The notes under the pieces were generated by a model. It was not told where the DNA came from. It saw nothing but the letters and a program-made list of their open reading frames with translations, and searched no databases. Positions 63,301 through 64,000 of a DNA stretch of 64,000 bases are shown here, in pieces. The position numbers and the translations under genes are program-made. Numbering within the stretch: the first letter of the stretch is position 1; the number at the start of each line of letters is the position of its first letter. The DNA lies in contig NC_092568.1 in assembly GCF_037975245.1 (NCBI RefSeq), positions 23,853,501 to 23,917,500 on the forward strand. The letters run 5' to 3'. Source of the DNA: Apostichopus japonicus (taxonomy: Eukaryota; Echinodermata; Holothuroidea; Aspidochirotida; Stichopodidae).

Positions 63301-64000
63301 TCTCAAACTGATAGAACAAATTAAAGCAGATTTACATGGGGTTGTGGATATTTGGTGAATTTTATTTGACTTGAGTAATTTTGGAAAAAATCGCTAGGTC
63401 TTGACCAGCGATCTCCAGGTTTGTTTTTTGCAAATCTCTGTTTATACTGTGAGAGCAGGGATTGGGGGGTTTGGGTGTGTAGGGGTGTGGAAGTCTGTGT
63501 TGGGTACAGTTGTCCTTGCAAACTAAGAATCCAACCCTGAACCCTGCATTTCACAGCTTGGTCAATATTTGTAGGTCTACCATTATAAGCAGAATGCTTT
63601 GAAAGTATTGGTATCGACCAAGAAAATTCATTCCAGGAGATGTCCTTTTTTAAATTTTGTCAATAAGGTTTAGATTTTCTACCACCTCATTTCTTTTAAA
63701 TTAAAAGAAAAGCATTTAGTATGAACTGTCCCATTCCCTTCCAAGTGTCATTCCTGTCCTGCCAGATGTTCGCAAACGAATGCTGAATGTATAGTGATAC
63801 AGTTTATGACAACCAGGATTATCAGTTCTCTGAATTCCCATATGATTACATGGGGGGGGGTTCTCCCTTACAACTCAAGAACCAACAGCTCACCTGGCAG
63901 CAGCTAGTTTTAACTTTCTTCAAGTGTATCTTTATCTCTCTCGAAAAGCTACAGATGACTTAATTTAGAGGTGGATGAGATTCCCTACAGACAACAAGGT
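60400..64000. other. GALNT2 upstream intron, no exon recognised
   Basis: The preceding GALNT2 exons should encode the first part of the GT-A domain. I searched the minus strand for such coding blocks and found none. The interval contains one hAT-like MITE (60919-61208) and a G8 run near 63852-63859. Confidence 0.55.
60919..61208. mobile_element. hAT MITE, 290 bp, TSD CTGCTGAC
   Basis: Perfect 12-bp inverted termini CAGTGGCGGAGC / GCTCCGCCACTG, a classic hAT-type end. CTGCTGAC is repeated on both sides (60911-60918 and 61209-61216). The interior has a C13-type run and GGTGGCGCTCCACTTAGATA, shared with the element at 27056-27415. No transposase is encoded. Confidence 0.92.

Noticed and set aside
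1-64000. Bacterial-type systems (operons, CRISPR, phage, defence islands)
   Set aside because: All recognisable coding sequence is spliced metazoan gene sequence, and tandem repeats lack CRISPR-like spacer structure.

Overview
This is animal nuclear DNA: AT-rich, with GT-AG introns of roughly 0.4-8 kb, short phase-consistent exons, microsatellites and many small transposon copies. Four conserved protein-coding genes are readable, and I reconstructed them by joining exons in frame. The gene set, the intron style, and several copies of the palindrome TAGGCCTA in an AT-rich background suggest a marine invertebrate deuterostome. My best guess is an echinoderm such as a sea cucumber; this is inference, not proof.

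Layout. (1) 1-13493, minus: the 5' part of TRIP11 (golgin GMAP-210), 12 exons and about 862 residues, from the ALPS-type N-terminus into the coiled coil. The rest lies beyond base 1. (2) 13494-14241: a 748-bp head-to-head promoter region. (3) 14242-20035, plus: complete MBIP (MAP3K12-binding inhibitory protein 1, an ATAC complex subunit), 7 coding exons, 286 residues. (4) 20935-31956, minus: complete KIZ (centrosomal protein kizuna), 14 coding exons, 924 residues, convergent with MBIP. (5) 36209-60399, minus: the 3' part of a GALNT2-type polypeptide N-acetylgalactosaminyltransferase, 11 exons and about 391 residues. It runs from inside the GT-A catalytic domain through the ricin-type lectin domain to the stop; its 5' exons lie beyond base 64000. 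(6) 60400-64000: GALNT2 intron, with no exon recognised.

The genes share no obvious pathway: TRIP11 acts at the Golgi rim, GALNT2 in the Golgi lumen, KIZ at the centrosome and MBIP in chromatin/MAPK signalling. The shared promoter of TRIP11 and MBIP is the only likely functional link.

Introns and spacers hold the accessory material: three hAT-like MITEs with perfect 8-bp target duplications, an 866-bp foldback element also flanked by an 8-bp duplication, a probable 1330-bp solo LTR carrying a 27-bp minisatellite, a CR1/L2-like LINE fragment plus other LINE 3' ends, a tRNA-derived SINE, a decayed hammerhead-ribozyme (Penelope/retrozyme-type) remnant in a TA repeat, a 16-copy 38-bp satellite, a 40-bp minisatellite and several low-copy dispersed repeats. 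I see no prokaryotic system, CRISPR array, rRNA or intact tRNA. The best candidates for something new are the hAT/foldback family, the LTR minisatellite, a 42-bp coding minisatellite in KIZ, and loss of the key Asp in the alpha lectin repeat of GALNT2.
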